Shown: piece by piece, positions 1 to 7,835 of the stretch
Position numbering within the stretch: position 1 is the first letter of the stretch
Layout: each line of letters starts with the position of its first letter
DNA from: Gammaproteobacteria bacterium
Lineage (GTDB): Bacteria; Pseudomonadota; Gammaproteobacteria; Eutrophobiales; Eutrophobiaceae
Length of the DNA: 9,718 nt
Reading direction: 5' to 3'
Assembly: GCA_012270695.1 (NCBI GenBank)
Contig: JAAXHV010000288.1
Span: forward strand, 1-9,718
The notes under the pieces: generated by a model
The model's database searches: none
Seen by the model: the letters and a program-made list of their open reading frames with translations, nothing else
Told to the model about the DNA's origin: nothing
Program-made: the position numbers and the translations under genes

Positions 1-168
1 TATTTTCCAGGCGGCCGAATATTTCGAGTCAAGTTCAACAGCCCTGGCCAGGTGTGGTTCGGCCTCTGCATATTTCTTTTGTTGGAAGAGCATATTGCCC
101 AGGGTGAAACGCAGTAACGCGTTGTCCTCGCCGCGGGCCAGCATTGCTTCGAGCGCTGCCCTGTCCAT
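1..168 (-). CDS. TPR-repeat protein, N-terminal part (runs off left edge)
   Basis: The first 56 residues are visible, beginning MDRAALEAMLARGEDNALLR; the rest lies beyond the window. Residues from about 18 on read as a tetratricopeptide repeat: helix A around LRFTLGNMLFQQKKYAEAE, then helix B with HLARAVELDSKYSAAW. TPRs form helical scaffolds for protein-protein contact, so no specific function can be given. The ATG lies only 2 bases after the TGA of the upstream methyltransferase, with no good Shine-Dalgarno, so translation probably depends on coupling to that gene. The opening resembles small TPR proteins found beside trkA/trkH in other gammaproteobacteria; that link is from memory. The TPR call is fairly sure; the role is unknown. 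Confidence 0.72.
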   Translation of the reverse strand, partial: MDRAALEAMLARGEDNALLRFTLGNMLFQQKKYAEAEPHLARAVELDSKYSAAWKI

Positions 169-170
169 GC

Positions 171-752
171 TCAATTGCGTTTCTGCGCAATCAGCATAGC
201 CTCATTCCTGAAGCCCTGATCGGTATTGCCCACGTTTCCCTCTTCGTGGTAGTAGATCACGTGCAGGGATTGAAACAGGCGCAGGAGTTCATTGCCAGCC
301 AGACGGTAAGCCGGGTTGCGGGGGCCGGCGTCGGATACTTTTTCCCGGATGAAGGTCTGGTAAAACAGCAGTCCCCGCTCCCGCAACGCGGCGCAGATGG
401 CGTCGGCCAGGGTTCTGTCCAGGAAACGGCTGACGACGATAATATCAAAGGATTCCGGCGCCGGCGGATCAGCTGTCACGTCCCGTTGTTCTGCCAGCAG
501 TTGCAGCCCGGTACGGCTTGCCTGCTCCGACAGGGCCTGGATCGTCACCCCGGAGATATCCCAGGCCCGGGTGGCGTAACCCCGGGCAGCGAGGTACAGC
601 GCATTGCCGCCGCGTCCGCAGGCCAGGTCCAGGGCGTCGCCGGCGCCAGGCAACAGGTGGGAGTGGGAGGACAAAACCCGGCAGGGATTACCGGCTTTCT
701 CTGTACTGTTCGTATAAATATGATCCCATTTAACCTGGTCTGTAATATTCAT
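171..752 (-). CDS. Class I SAM-dependent methyltransferase
   Basis: A 193-residue Rossmann-fold methyltransferase, probably cytoplasmic. The SAM-binding motif I is clear at residues 42-52 (DLACGRGGNAL), followed by the acidic residue after strand 2 (D65 in AWDIS), RDVTADP at 90-96 and the strand 4 segment SFDIIVVSRFLD at 102-112. The layout recalls TehB-like small-molecule methyltransferases, but the substrate cannot be read from the sequence. The open frame extends upstream to 839, but I chose the ATG at 750-752 because its A is the last base of the trkH stop (TAATG). The longer version would add 29 residues read out of frame through the trkH end, with no methyltransferase features. It is the sixth gene of the unit and sits 2 bases before the TPR gene. 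Confidence 0.85.
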   Translation of the reverse strand: MNITDQVKWDHIYTNSTEKAGNPCRVLSSHSHLLPGAGDALDLACGRGGNALYLAARGYATRAWDISGVTIQALSEQASRTGLQLLAEQRDVTADPPAPESFDIIVVSRFLDRTLADAICAALRERGLLFYQTFIREKVSDAGPRNPAYRLAGNELLRLFQSLHVIYYHEEGNVGNTDQGFRNEAMLIAQKRN

Positions 753-2203
753 TACTTTCGCCAGAAGGTCGGTGTCAGCAGTACCAGCAGGGTGAAGATT
801 TCCAGCCGCCCCAGCAACATGGCCAGACAAAGCAGCCATTTGGACATATCATTGATGCCGGTGTAATGGGCGCCGACCTCGCCCAGGCCCGGTCCCAGGT
901 TGTTGAGGCAGGCGGCCACTGCGGAAAATGCCGTGACCTGGTCCAGCCCGGTTGCCATGAGCAATATCAGTAACAGGGCGAAGACTGCCACGTAGGATGC
1001 AAAGAAACCCCACACTGCGTTGATTACAGACTCGTCGACCGGTTTGCCGCCCAGTTTTATCTGGATGATGGCATTGGGGTGCACCAGGCGCCTGATCTCC
1101 CTCCTGCCCTGCTTGTACAGGAGCACCACGCGGATGACTTTCAGACCGCCTCCCGTCGAGCCGGCGCAGCCTCCTATAAAGCTGGCGAAAATCAGCAGGA
1201 CCGGCAGGAACGTCGGCCAGTCCTGGTAAGTGGTCGTGGTAAAGCCCGTCGTTGTCGCAATGGATACGGACTGGAAGATGCCGTGGCTGATCGTGCCTAC
1301 GGTATCGGCATAGGTCGCTTTGAAACTCAGGTATATGCAGGTGATCACGCACAGCCCGAAGAGGACGCCGATGAATGCTTTTACCTCAGAGTCTTTCCGG
1401 TAAGTGTTCAGACTCAATGTACGCCAACCGATGAAATGCAGCGTGAAGTTGATGCCGGCGATGAGCATGAAGACCACCGCCACGGCGTTGATCAGCTCGC
1501 TGTCGAAATAGCCGATGCTCTGGTCATGAGTCGAGAAGCCGCCGATGGAGACCGTGGAGAAACTGTGACTGACGGCGTCGAACAGCGACATACCGGCAAG
1601 CCAGTACATGAACGCGCAGGCAATGGTCAGGGACAGGTAAATGTACCAGAGCGCCTTGGCCGTCTCAGTGATCCGGGGCGTCAACTTTGAGTCTTTTATT
1701 GGCCCCGGCGTCTCGGCGCGATAAAGCTGCATTCCACCGATGCCCAGCATGGGCAGGATGGCCACTGCCAGCACGATAATCCCCATTCCCCCCAGCCACT
1801 GCAGTTCCTGGCGGTAGAACAGGATGGATTTCGGCAGGTAGTCGAGCCCGATAATGACCGTGGCGCCAGTCGTGGTCAGACCGGAAACGGATTCGAATAG
1901 CGAGTCGGTAAACGACATGTCAGGCGCAGTCGCCAGCAGGAAAGGCATGGCGCCGGCCAGTCCCAATCCCGCCCAGAACAACACCACGACGATGAAACCG
2001 TCACGCAGACGTAATTCCTTGCTGACCTTACGCACCGGCAACCACAGGAATGAACCGATGGTGAGTATAAGCAGGAAGGAAAGCAGAAATACCTTTACCG
2101 TTTCATCCTGAAGCGCCAGCGCAATGGCCAGCGGCGGCAGCATGGTGATACTGAACAACATCAGCAGCAGCCCCAGGATTTTCTGGATCACGAGGAGTTG
2201 CAT
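752..2203 (-). CDS. trkH: Trk system potassium uptake protein TrkH
   Basis: The 483-residue inner-membrane ion-conducting subunit of the Trk potassium transporter, of full family length. The N-terminus (QKILGLLLMLFSITMLPPL) is typical. Four pore-loop filter segments are present: TTTGAT at 110-115, SIGGFS at 219-224, TTTGFT at 317-322 and NNLGPGLG at 434-441, each with its filter glycine. The region FIGGCAGSTGGGLKVIR (342-358) corresponds to the conserved intramembrane loop that gates the pore, and the C-terminal AMLLGRLEIFTLL is conserved. TrkH is known to work as a dimer over a cytoplasmic TrkA ring that gates it by nucleotide binding. The gene lies 49 bases after trkA, the only real gap in the unit, and no good Shine-Dalgarno precedes its ATG. 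Its stop overlaps the methyltransferase start by one base. Confidence 0.97.
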   Translation of the reverse strand: MQLLVIQKILGLLLMLFSITMLPPLAIALALQDETVKVFLLSFLLILTIGSFLWLPVRKVSKELRLRDGFIVVVLFWAGLGLAGAMPFLLATAPDMSFTDSLFESVSGLTTTGATVIIGLDYLPKSILFYRQELQWLGGMGIIVLAVAILPMLGIGGMQLYRAETPGPIKDSKLTPRITETAKALWYIYLSLTIACAFMYWLAGMSLFDAVSHSFSTVSIGGFSTHDQSIGYFDSELINAVAVVFMLIAGINFTLHFIGWRTLSLNTYRKDSEVKAFIGVLFGLCVITCIYLSFKATYADTVGTISHGIFQSVSIATTTGFTTTTYQDWPTFLPVLLIFASFIGGCAGSTGGGLKVIRVVLLYKQGRREIRRLVHPNAIIQIKLGGKPVDESVINAVWGFFASYVAVFALLLILLMATGLDQVTAFSAVAACLNNLGPGLGEVGAHYTGINDMSKWLLCLAMLLGRLEIFTLLVLLTPTFWRK

Positions 2204-2215
2204 GAGGGGGCTCAG

Positions 2216-2241
2216 CCCGGATATTGCACCAGTTCGCTTGT
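2216..2241. repeat. Dispersed repeat, copy 1, in the trkA-trkH gap
   Basis: A 26-base element matching 8940-8965 at 24 of 26 positions in the same orientation. It begins CCCGGATAT, has two differing bases, and ends CACCAGTTCGCTTGT. It takes up about half of the 49-base trkA-trkH spacer. A short GGGCT-C-AGCCC palindrome (2208-2218) overlaps its left end just upstream of the trkH ATG. The family is not recognised; a dispersed extragenic repeat is the simplest reading. Confidence 0.55.
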
Positions 2242-2252
2242 CATGGAAGGAA

Positions 2253-3626
2253 TTACAGAAAGGTAATATTGACCTGGAACAGTCGTTCCACTTCGGGCAC
2301 GCGTTTTTTATCGGCTACCAGCAGGATGACGTGGTCCTCCGGGCTGATTACCGTATCATGATGGGCGATGAGCACGTTGTCGTCACGAACTATAGCGCCG
2401 ATACTGGTACTGGGCGGCAAAGGTATTTCGTCGATGGACCTGCCGACGACGTTGGACGTTCTGCGGTCGCCATGGGCGATGGCCTCGATGGCTTCCGCCG
2501 CGCCGCGCCGTAAAGAGTGTACTACGACAACGTCGCCCTTGCGGATATGCGCCAGCAGGCTGCCGATGGTGGCCTGTTGCGGCGATATGGCGATGTCGAT
2601 GACATCACTCTGCACCAGGTCGACGTAGGCCGCCCGGTTGATCAGCGCCATAACCTTATGCGCGCCCAGACGCTTTGCCAGCATGCAGGAGATGATGTTC
2701 GCTTCGTCGGCATTGGTCAGCGCGCAGAAGACATCGGTATCGTCTATATTTTCTTCGATCAACAATTCCTCATCCGCGGCATCACCGTTAAGGACGATGG
2801 CGCTGTTCAACTCCTCAGAGGCCCTCTGTGCCTGTGGCGTGGATAGTTCGATAACCTTCACCTGATATTTATTTTCCAGCAATTTCGCCAGGCGCCGACC
2901 GATATTGCCGCCACTTGCGATGATGATGCGCTTTACCGGCTTGTCCGTCAGTTTGATCGATTTCAACAGTGACTTGATTTGTTTGGGCGCGCCGATGAAG
3001 AACACTTCATCATCCCGCTGTATTTCCGTGCCGCCATCGGGGATGATTGCCTGCCCGCCGCGGAAGATCGAAACGATGCGAAAATCGATGGTCGGCAGGT
3101 GCGCGGCAAGTTCGCTTATTCGCTTGCCGATTATCATGCCCTGACCGGTCATTTTTACCGCAACCATCTGTACGCGGCCGGCGGCAAAATCAAGTACCTG
3201 GAGGGCGCCGGGAAAACTGATCAAGCGGGCGATGTACTCGGTTACAACCTGTTCCGGGCTGATCAGGACGTCAACCGGCATTGCCTCCTGGGCAAACAGC
3301 TCAGAGCTTTTCAGGTATTCGTGATTACGCACACGGGCGATTTTCGTCGGTGTATGGAAGACCGTAAAAGCAACCTGGCAGGCTACCATGTTGGTTTCAT
3401 CACTATTGGTTACCGCGATGATCATGTCCGCGTCTTTTGCGCCGGCTTGTTCCAGCACCGAGGGATGTGACCCGGAGCCGTTAATGGTTTGCAGGTCCAG
3501 CCGTTCCTGCAGGTTGCGCAAAACCGCGGGGTTACGGTCGATGACGGTAATATCATTGGCTTCACTGCAAAGATTGGCGGCTACTGACGAGCCGACCTGG
3601 CCTGCGCCCAGGATGATGATTTTCAC
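2253..3626 (-). CDS. trkA: Trk system potassium transport regulatory protein TrkA
   Basis: A 457-residue cytoplasmic NAD(H)/nucleotide-binding regulator that gates TrkH. It has the usual tandem RCK layout. The first Rossmann domain opens with LGAGQVGSSVA (nucleotide loop GAGQVG at 7-12) and has the acidic ribose-binding D30 in VIDRNP. The first TrkA-C domain is at about 143-226. The second Rossmann domain starts at about 232 with IIIASGGNIGRRLA, and the second TrkA-C domain is at about 369-451. Length is normal for the family. The start is GTG (3624-3626), overlapping the ntrX stop as GTGA; no clear Shine-Dalgarno precedes it, so expression probably depends on ntrX translation. Coupling to a two-component system suggests potassium uptake is made together with the NtrYX sensor. 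Confidence 0.97.
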   Translation of the reverse strand: MKIIILGAGQVGSSVAANLCSEANDITVIDRNPAVLRNLQERLDLQTINGSGSHPSVLEQAGAKDADMIIAVTNSDETNMVACQVAFTVFHTPTKIARVRNHEYLKSSELFAQEAMPVDVLISPEQVVTEYIARLISFPGALQVLDFAAGRVQMVAVKMTGQGMIIGKRISELAAHLPTIDFRIVSIFRGGQAIIPDGGTEIQRDDEVFFIGAPKQIKSLLKSIKLTDKPVKRIIIASGGNIGRRLAKLLENKYQVKVIELSTPQAQRASEELNSAIVLNGDAADEELLIEENIDDTDVFCALTNADEANIISCMLAKRLGAHKVMALINRAAYVDLVQSDVIDIAISPQQATIGSLLAHIRKGDVVVVHSLRRGAAEAIEAIAHGDRRTSNVVGRSIDEIPLPPSTSIGAIVRDDNVLIAHHDTVISPEDHVILLVADKKRVPEVERLFQVNITFL

Positions 3627-4978
3627 GATTTTATATCGATGCCGAGAGACTTCAACTTCCTGTACAGGTGGGTACGTTCCATATGGACATTCCTGGCCAT
3701 TTTGCTGACACTGCCGTTAGCAATTTTCAACTGGTACTCGAGATAGTCCCGTTCGAAGTTTTCCCGGGCCTGGCGCAAGGGGAGATCAAGGTTTTTTACA
3801 TTTTCGGTTTCTTTTTTAGCCGGCTGTTCTCCCAGCGCCGTCTCGACTTCTTCCAGGTCGATAGTCGGAGCGCCCCCTAATATCAGCATCCTCTGCACCA
3901 GGTTCTTTAACTCACGGGAATTTCCGGGCCAGCTGTATCGGCGCAACCTGTTTTGTGCCGCGGTGGTAAAAAACCGGTAAGGCAGACCTTCCTGTTCCAC
4001 AAAGAAATTGACGAAATACTCCAGGATGTCGGGTACGTCTTCGTAGTATTCCCTGAGCGGCGGTACCTTTATCGGCACGACGTTCAATTGAAAATAAAGC
4101 TCGTCCATAAAAGTAGAGTCTTTTACCCGGCTGGCCAGGCGATGGCGGGTTGCGGCGACTATCCGGGTGTTGAGCGGAATGGCGCCGCTTCCGTTGACTC
4201 TTTTATAGGATCGGTTTTTCAGTGTACCCTGCAGACGTGCCTGGGACGCCAGGTCCATATCAGCGATATCCTTGATGAACAAGGTCCCCCCTTCAGCCTC
4301 ATCAAGGAAGCCGTTGTGTATGTCACCCTCTTTCTCTTCACCGTAGAATTCGTTATTGATCTTCTCCGGTTCCAGGGCTGATACGCTGACATTGACGAAA
4401 GATTTGTCTTTTCCGGGGCTTACGGCATGCAGGTAGCGGGCAACCCCCTCTTTATCCGTTCCCGGTTCGCCGACGATCAGCACCGGCGTATCGAGACCGG
4501 CTACTTTCTCCAGTTGTGCGCGTAAATGCGCCATCAGCTTGCTTTTGCCGATAATCCTTGCCGGCTCTTGTGAATATCGGCGTAATCTCAGGTTTTCTTT
4601 TTGCAGTCTTGACGCGTCCAGGGCATTTTTTATGGTCAGGACAAGCTTGGCCAGCGACAGGGGTTTTTCCAGGTAATCGTATGCGCCCAAACGGGTGGCC
4701 TCGACCGCAGTGCCTATATTTCCGTGTCCGGACATCATGATGACCGGGTTCGTTAACTTGCCTGATTCATGCCATTCCTTCAACAGGGTGATACCGTCCA
4801 CGTCCGGCATCCAGATGTCCAGGAGAACCAGGCGCGGGCGAAATTGTTCCAGTTGAGCCCGGGCGCTGCTGCCGTTTTCAGCCGTAGCCACCTCGAATCC
4901 CTCATCTACGAGGATCTCGCTTATCAGGTTTCTGATCTCTGCCTCATCATCTACGACGAGAATTTTTTCGCTGTTCAC
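3623..4978 (-). CDS. ntrX: NtrX-type response regulator with degenerate AAA+ domain
   Basis: A 451-residue NtrC-family regulator, partner of the adjacent NtrY. Its receiver domain (about 1-120) is intact: acidic pocket D10/D11, phospho-acceptor D54 in LLDIWMPD, S83 and K105. The C-terminal Fis-type helix-turn-helix (about 412-448, SKMARNVHMERTHLYRKLK) is also intact. The central AAA+ domain is not canonical. Walker A reads GEPGTDKE (170-177) in place of GxxGxGKE, Walker B reads LFIKDI in place of LFLDEI, the GAFTGA sigma54-contact loop is replaced by EKEGDIHNG (215-223), and both arginine-finger positions are lost (M291 and Q297 in FMDELYFQLN). I infer phosphorylation-controlled DNA binding without sigma54 activation. 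The GTG start overlaps the ntrY stop (GTGA). Confidence 0.93.
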   Translation of the reverse strand: MNSEKILVVDDEAEIRNLISEILVDEGFEVATAENGSSARAQLEQFRPRLVLLDIWMPDVDGITLLKEWHESGKLTNPVIMMSGHGNIGTAVEATRLGAYDYLEKPLSLAKLVLTIKNALDASRLQKENLRLRRYSQEPARIIGKSKLMAHLRAQLEKVAGLDTPVLIVGEPGTDKEGVARYLHAVSPGKDKSFVNVSVSALEPEKINNEFYGEEKEGDIHNGFLDEAEGGTLFIKDIADMDLASQARLQGTLKNRSYKRVNGSGAIPLNTRIVAATRHRLASRVKDSTFMDELYFQLNVVPIKVPPLREYYEDVPDILEYFVNFFVEQEGLPYRFFTTAAQNRLRRYSWPGNSRELKNLVQRMLILGGAPTIDLEEVETALGEQPAKKETENVKNLDLPLRQARENFERDYLEYQLKIANGSVSKMARNVHMERTHLYRKLKSLGIDIKS

Positions 4979-7188
4979 AGTGCCCCTCTGGTGCTGGCGG
5001 CCGCGCTCTTCAGCGCGAATTTAGGTTTGTTCATCGGCAACCTTATGACAACACAGGCCCCCGGCGCGTCCGGGTTATTTCTGATCCAGACCAGCCCGCC
5101 ATGCTCCTCTACAATCTTCTTCACGATTGCCAGTCCCAAACCGGTGCCTTTCTGTTTGGTGGTTACGTAAGGTTCAAATACAGTCGATATTATATCCTCG
5201 TTTACGCCGCTGCCGGAGTCGGTGATACGGATTTCCATGTAGTCCATGGCGGGTTGGTTGATGTAAGCAGTGGAGACCGACAGGATCAGGGCTTCCCCCT
5301 GCTTACCGGCATCGATCGCATTTTTGATTACATTGTTGAAGACTTGCCGTAGCCGGCCCGGGTCTGCGCTGATAACCGACTGATCTTCGGTAAGATTCAG
5401 CGTGATTGTAACACTTGAGTCCAGTTCTCTGTAGAGGTCGACCACTTCCTCCAGCAGGCGGTTCAGGTCCACGTCGCGCGGCGTCATGACCGGTACTCTG
5501 GCGTAATCGGAGAAAGCGTTGACCATGCCTTTCATGGTTTCCACCTGTTTGATGATCGTTGTGGTAAGCCGGTCCAGTGTCTCCGCCTGGTCCTGCGGAG
5601 ATGACCTGAGATACTTGTGGCGCAATCTTTCCGCCGCCAGTTGTATCGGCGTTAACGGGTTTTTGATCTCATGGGCAAGCCGCCGGGCCATTTCACTCCA
5701 GGCCGCGTCGCGTTGTCCCTGCAACAATGCAGTGATGTCGTCGAATACGATGATATGGACCAGCGCTTTTTCCCGGGCCGGGACAACGGAGGTTCCCCGG
5801 CACATGAGTACCTGCCGGCCGCTTGCGCCAAACAGGATAACCTGCTGATCCCATACCGATTCGCCCTGGTCTATGTGCGATTGAAACAGGTTTTGGAGTT
5901 GTTCCAGGTGCTTATAGCGTTCGCATATCCGGCTGAATGAATGGCCGATAATTTCGCTGATGTCGATGCCCAGGATCCTGCCGCCGCTGATGTTAGCGGT
6001 GCGCAGGCATTTTTCAGCATCCAGAACCAGCACCCCGGACGACAGCCGTTCAAGTACGGCCTCCAGGTATTTATGCTGGGTTTCCGCTTCATCCTGGCTG
6101 CGTTTGGCCGCATCCCTGGCGCTGGCTATCTTGCGGGTCATGGTGTTGAACGAGGCGACCAGGAAGCCCAGTTCATCATTACCCGGCACCGGCAGCCTGG
6201 TATGGTAATCGCCTTCAGCCACTGATTTGGTTCCTTCCGCCAGGTCACGAATCGGCGCGGCCAGCCTCCTGGCGGAATAAAACGCAGCCCATACCGCGGA
6301 AAACATGCTGAACAACAGCACCATCGTCAATATCAGGACAAAGCCCAACTTGAGCTGCTCCCGGAGATACGACAGTTCCTCATACTGGATGAAAGCCGAT
6401 TGTACGCTTTGCGCCAGATCGTTTACCCGTTCGGTCACAGGATATAAGGCCTGGAGGATACGCGGCTCGGTACCGAGCCCGGAATTCGGCACGTTGACCA
6501 CTACGCGAAAGGACAGGCCGGCGTTTCTTATGGTGTCCATACCGATGTAGCTGTTGCCTTGCAACACCTGGAACAGGACGGTCTCGTCGGGCGAGTCCGG
6601 CACCAGGTTGTCTGGGTCTGTCGAACTGGAGCCCATTATGATCCCCTGCCTGGTCATTACGGTCAGTTCATCGGCGCCGCTCCTGCCCCGGAATTGGTCG
6701 ATTTCGAAAGGGATCAACGCATCGCTGGTCAGCGAAATCTCTTCCGCCATCTTCTCGGACTGCCGGAGGAGTTCCTTCATACGGTTCTCCAGGCCGAGCC
6801 GGCTCAACTCGAGTGAATCCTCCAGCGCGCGTTCGACGCGCAAATCAAACCAGCTGTCGATGCCCCGGTACAGGAAATCCAGGGAAAAGTAATAGAGGAT
6901 GAGCACCGGCGTGACCGACAGGATTACGAACATGGTGACCATGCGTACCGTCAACCGGGCGCCGGCGACTCGTTCCTTTGCCTGTTTGATCAGGCCGCGT
7001 ATATTCAGGCCGATCAGTATGACCAGGGTCAGCAGACCGAGGATATTGAAAACCAGCAGGCCGGAATAAAGTTCGTCAAACTGTACCGGGTTCTGCAGCG
7101 CCTCGCTCAATATCAGCAGTGAGGCCAGCATGCAGGCGAACAGCAGCACGCCCGTCAGCAATATTAATCGTCCGCCGCGCAGCGTCAT
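4975..7188 (-). CDS. ntrY: Sensor histidine kinase NtrY
   Basis: A membrane histidine kinase of 737 residues from the chosen start. Hydrophobic segments at about 6-30, 42-64 and 82-102 form the NtrY-type membrane region. A large extracytoplasmic part follows, then a further membrane helix at about 282-304. Next come HAMP (about 305-357), PAS (about 372-486) and the kinase core: H-box ARRLAHEIKNPLTP with H506, N-box NNVIKNAID, G1 DSGSGV, and F/G2 FEPYVTTKQKGTGLGLA. All catalytic motifs look intact. NtrY proteins phosphorylate NtrX and have been linked to nitrogen and redox sensing; the signal here is unknown. I chose ATG 7186-7188, which overlaps the DUF4390 stop as ATGA. In-frame alternatives are ATG at 7212 and GTG at 7230, with weaker context. 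Confidence 0.95.
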   Translation of the reverse strand: MTLRGGRLILLTGVLLFACMLASLLILSEALQNPVQFDELYSGLLVFNILGLLTLVILIGLNIRGLIKQAKERVAGARLTVRMVTMFVILSVTPVLILYYFSLDFLYRGIDSWFDLRVERALEDSLELSRLGLENRMKELLRQSEKMAEEISLTSDALIPFEIDQFRGRSGADELTVMTRQGIIMGSSSTDPDNLVPDSPDETVLFQVLQGNSYIGMDTIRNAGLSFRVVVNVPNSGLGTEPRILQALYPVTERVNDLAQSVQSAFIQYEELSYLREQLKLGFVLILTMVLLFSMFSAVWAAFYSARRLAAPIRDLAEGTKSVAEGDYHTRLPVPGNDELGFLVASFNTMTRKIASARDAAKRSQDEAETQHKYLEAVLERLSSGVLVLDAEKCLRTANISGGRILGIDISEIIGHSFSRICERYKHLEQLQNLFQSHIDQGESVWDQQVILFGASGRQVLMCRGTSVVPAREKALVHIIVFDDITALLQGQRDAAWSEMARRLAHEIKNPLTPIQLAAERLRHKYLRSSPQDQAETLDRLTTTIIKQVETMKGMVNAFSDYARVPVMTPRDVDLNRLLEEVVDLYRELDSSVTITLNLTEDQSVISADPGRLRQVFNNVIKNAIDAGKQGEALILSVSTAYINQPAMDYMEIRITDSGSGVNEDIISTVFEPYVTTKQKGTGLGLAIVKKIVEEHGGLVWIRNNPDAPGACVVIRLPMNKPKFALKSAAASTRGAL
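4983..4988 (-). promoter_or_regulatory. Shine-Dalgarno site of ntrX
   Basis: GAGGGG on the minus strand, 4 bases before the GTG at 4976-4978 and inside the end of ntrY. It supports the GTG start and the GTGA overlap. It is the clearest ribosome binding site in the minus-strand unit; the other start codons depend more on coupling. Confidence 0.55.
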
Positions 7189-7742
7189 TCCCTGATTATC
7201 CACTGGCGCCATTGACTGTCCGATTGCCACTTATTCAATATGAGGGCAACAGGTTTTAACGGCGAAGGCAGGTTTTCCACGTTCAATTCAGCTTTGAGCA
7301 AACCGACCAGGGTTGCTTTATCGTCGCTAGTTTCGTTATTCAATAAATAGTAACGGTCAAGCGTACCCAGGTATTTTAGCGCATTTTCCAGTGTGTCGAA
7401 TTGCCGCTGCCGGGAATTGCCGAGGTTGCTGACAATGTATACGTTCGACAGCGGCAGGTGGCCCAGTTTGAATTTGATGGTATCCTGCCGGTAAAGCCTG
7501 TCCCAGAGCCATTTACGTTGTTCCTTGACTTTGACAATAATATGTACGTCCAGGTCCACTCCATGATCGAGCGCCTCCAGCAGGTCGTCATGCAGGTTGA
7601 AATTTATCCGTGCGTCAAGGTAATAACTGTTTTCAACCAACTCTGAGGAGACGTGTTCGACGATTATCTCCTCTGCCGCCCGGGGACTAGTGGAGAGCAA
7701 TATCAGCAATAACCCTGGAATCAGCGGGTTTAGTTTGGCCAT
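7185..7742 (-). CDS. DUF4390 domain protein, predicted exported
   Basis: A 185-residue protein of the DUF4390 family, function unknown. The N-terminus MAKLNPLIPGLLLILLSTSP followed by RAAEE looks like a signal peptide cut near residue 23, so the mature protein is probably periplasmic. Family features are the strand YLDARINFNL (41-50), EALDHGVDLDV (56-66), the tryptophan pair in KWLWDR, FDTLENALKYLG (115-126), LNVENLPSPLKP (153-164) and the C-terminal W-SDSQW. The frame also permits an ATG at 7796, giving 203 residues, but that would put a charged stretch before the signal peptide and lie almost on the predicted transcription start, so I prefer 7742. The usual neighbour rsmB is absent upstream. 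Codons about 143-157 have a near-identical DNA copy at 8760-8807. Confidence 0.85.
   Translation of the reverse strand: MAKLNPLIPGLLLILLSTSPRAAEEIIVEHVSSELVENSYYLDARINFNLHDDLLEALDHGVDLDVHIIVKVKEQRKWLWDRLYRQDTIKFKLGHLPLSNVYIVSNLGNSRQRQFDTLENALKYLGTLDRYYLLNNETSDDKATLVGLLKAELNVENLPSPLKPVALILNKWQSDSQWRQWIIRE
7271..7318. repeat. Direct repeat A, inside the DUF4390 gene
   Basis: A 48-base stretch of the DUF4390 coding sequence that recurs at 8760-8807 in the same orientation with 46 of 48 identical bases. Weaker similarity continues to about 7327 if a one-base gap is allowed. This copy is part of the intact gene, encoding LVGLLKAELNVENLP, so it is the presumed source. Confidence 0.9.
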
Positions 7743-7791
7743 GTTAGCAAGCGCAGGCCACAGGTCTTCATCCGCTGTCAATTGTACTGTG

Positions 7792-7835
7792 CTCATGATC
7801 AGACATCATTATATGGATATTTTTAACTCATGATC
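7792..7835. promoter_or_regulatory. Pair of CTCATGATC direct repeats around the -10 box
   Basis: CTCATGATC occurs at 7792-7800 and again at 7827-7835, 35 bases apart, bracketing the minus-strand TATAAT. One copy covers the predicted start point and the other the -35 zone, as expected of an operator pair. Each contains a short palindrome (TCATGA). No regulator can be named. Confidence 0.3.
7808..7813 (-). promoter_or_regulatory. Candidate -10 box for the DUF4390-ntrYX-trkAH unit
   Basis: A perfect TATAAT reads on the minus strand about 65 bases upstream of the chosen DUF4390 start. No good -35 hexamer is found at 16-18 bases; the nearest TTG-containing hexamer (TTGTAG, 7835-7840) is 21 bases away. 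Transcription would start near 7801, which favours the ATG at 7742 over that at 7796. Confidence 0.35.

Noticed and set aside
144..866. Plus-strand open frame of 240 codons
   Set aside because: It is antisense to the methyltransferase and the end of trkH, with no recognisable domain; a shadow of GC-rich coding sequence.
1079..1690. Plus-strand open frame of 203 codons
   Set aside because: Lies wholly opposite trkH, is rich in Arg/Asp/Glu of low-complexity type and has no family features.
3110..3130. GGCAAG...CTTGCC symmetry in trkA and a GTTCGCTT match to the dispersed repeat
   Set aside because: Within normal trkA codons and matching the repeat over only a few bases.
6464..6479. Perfect 16-base palindrome GGCTCGGTACCGAGCC
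   Set aside because: It is inside ntrY coding sequence, encodes ordinary residues and has no partner copy; treated as chance.
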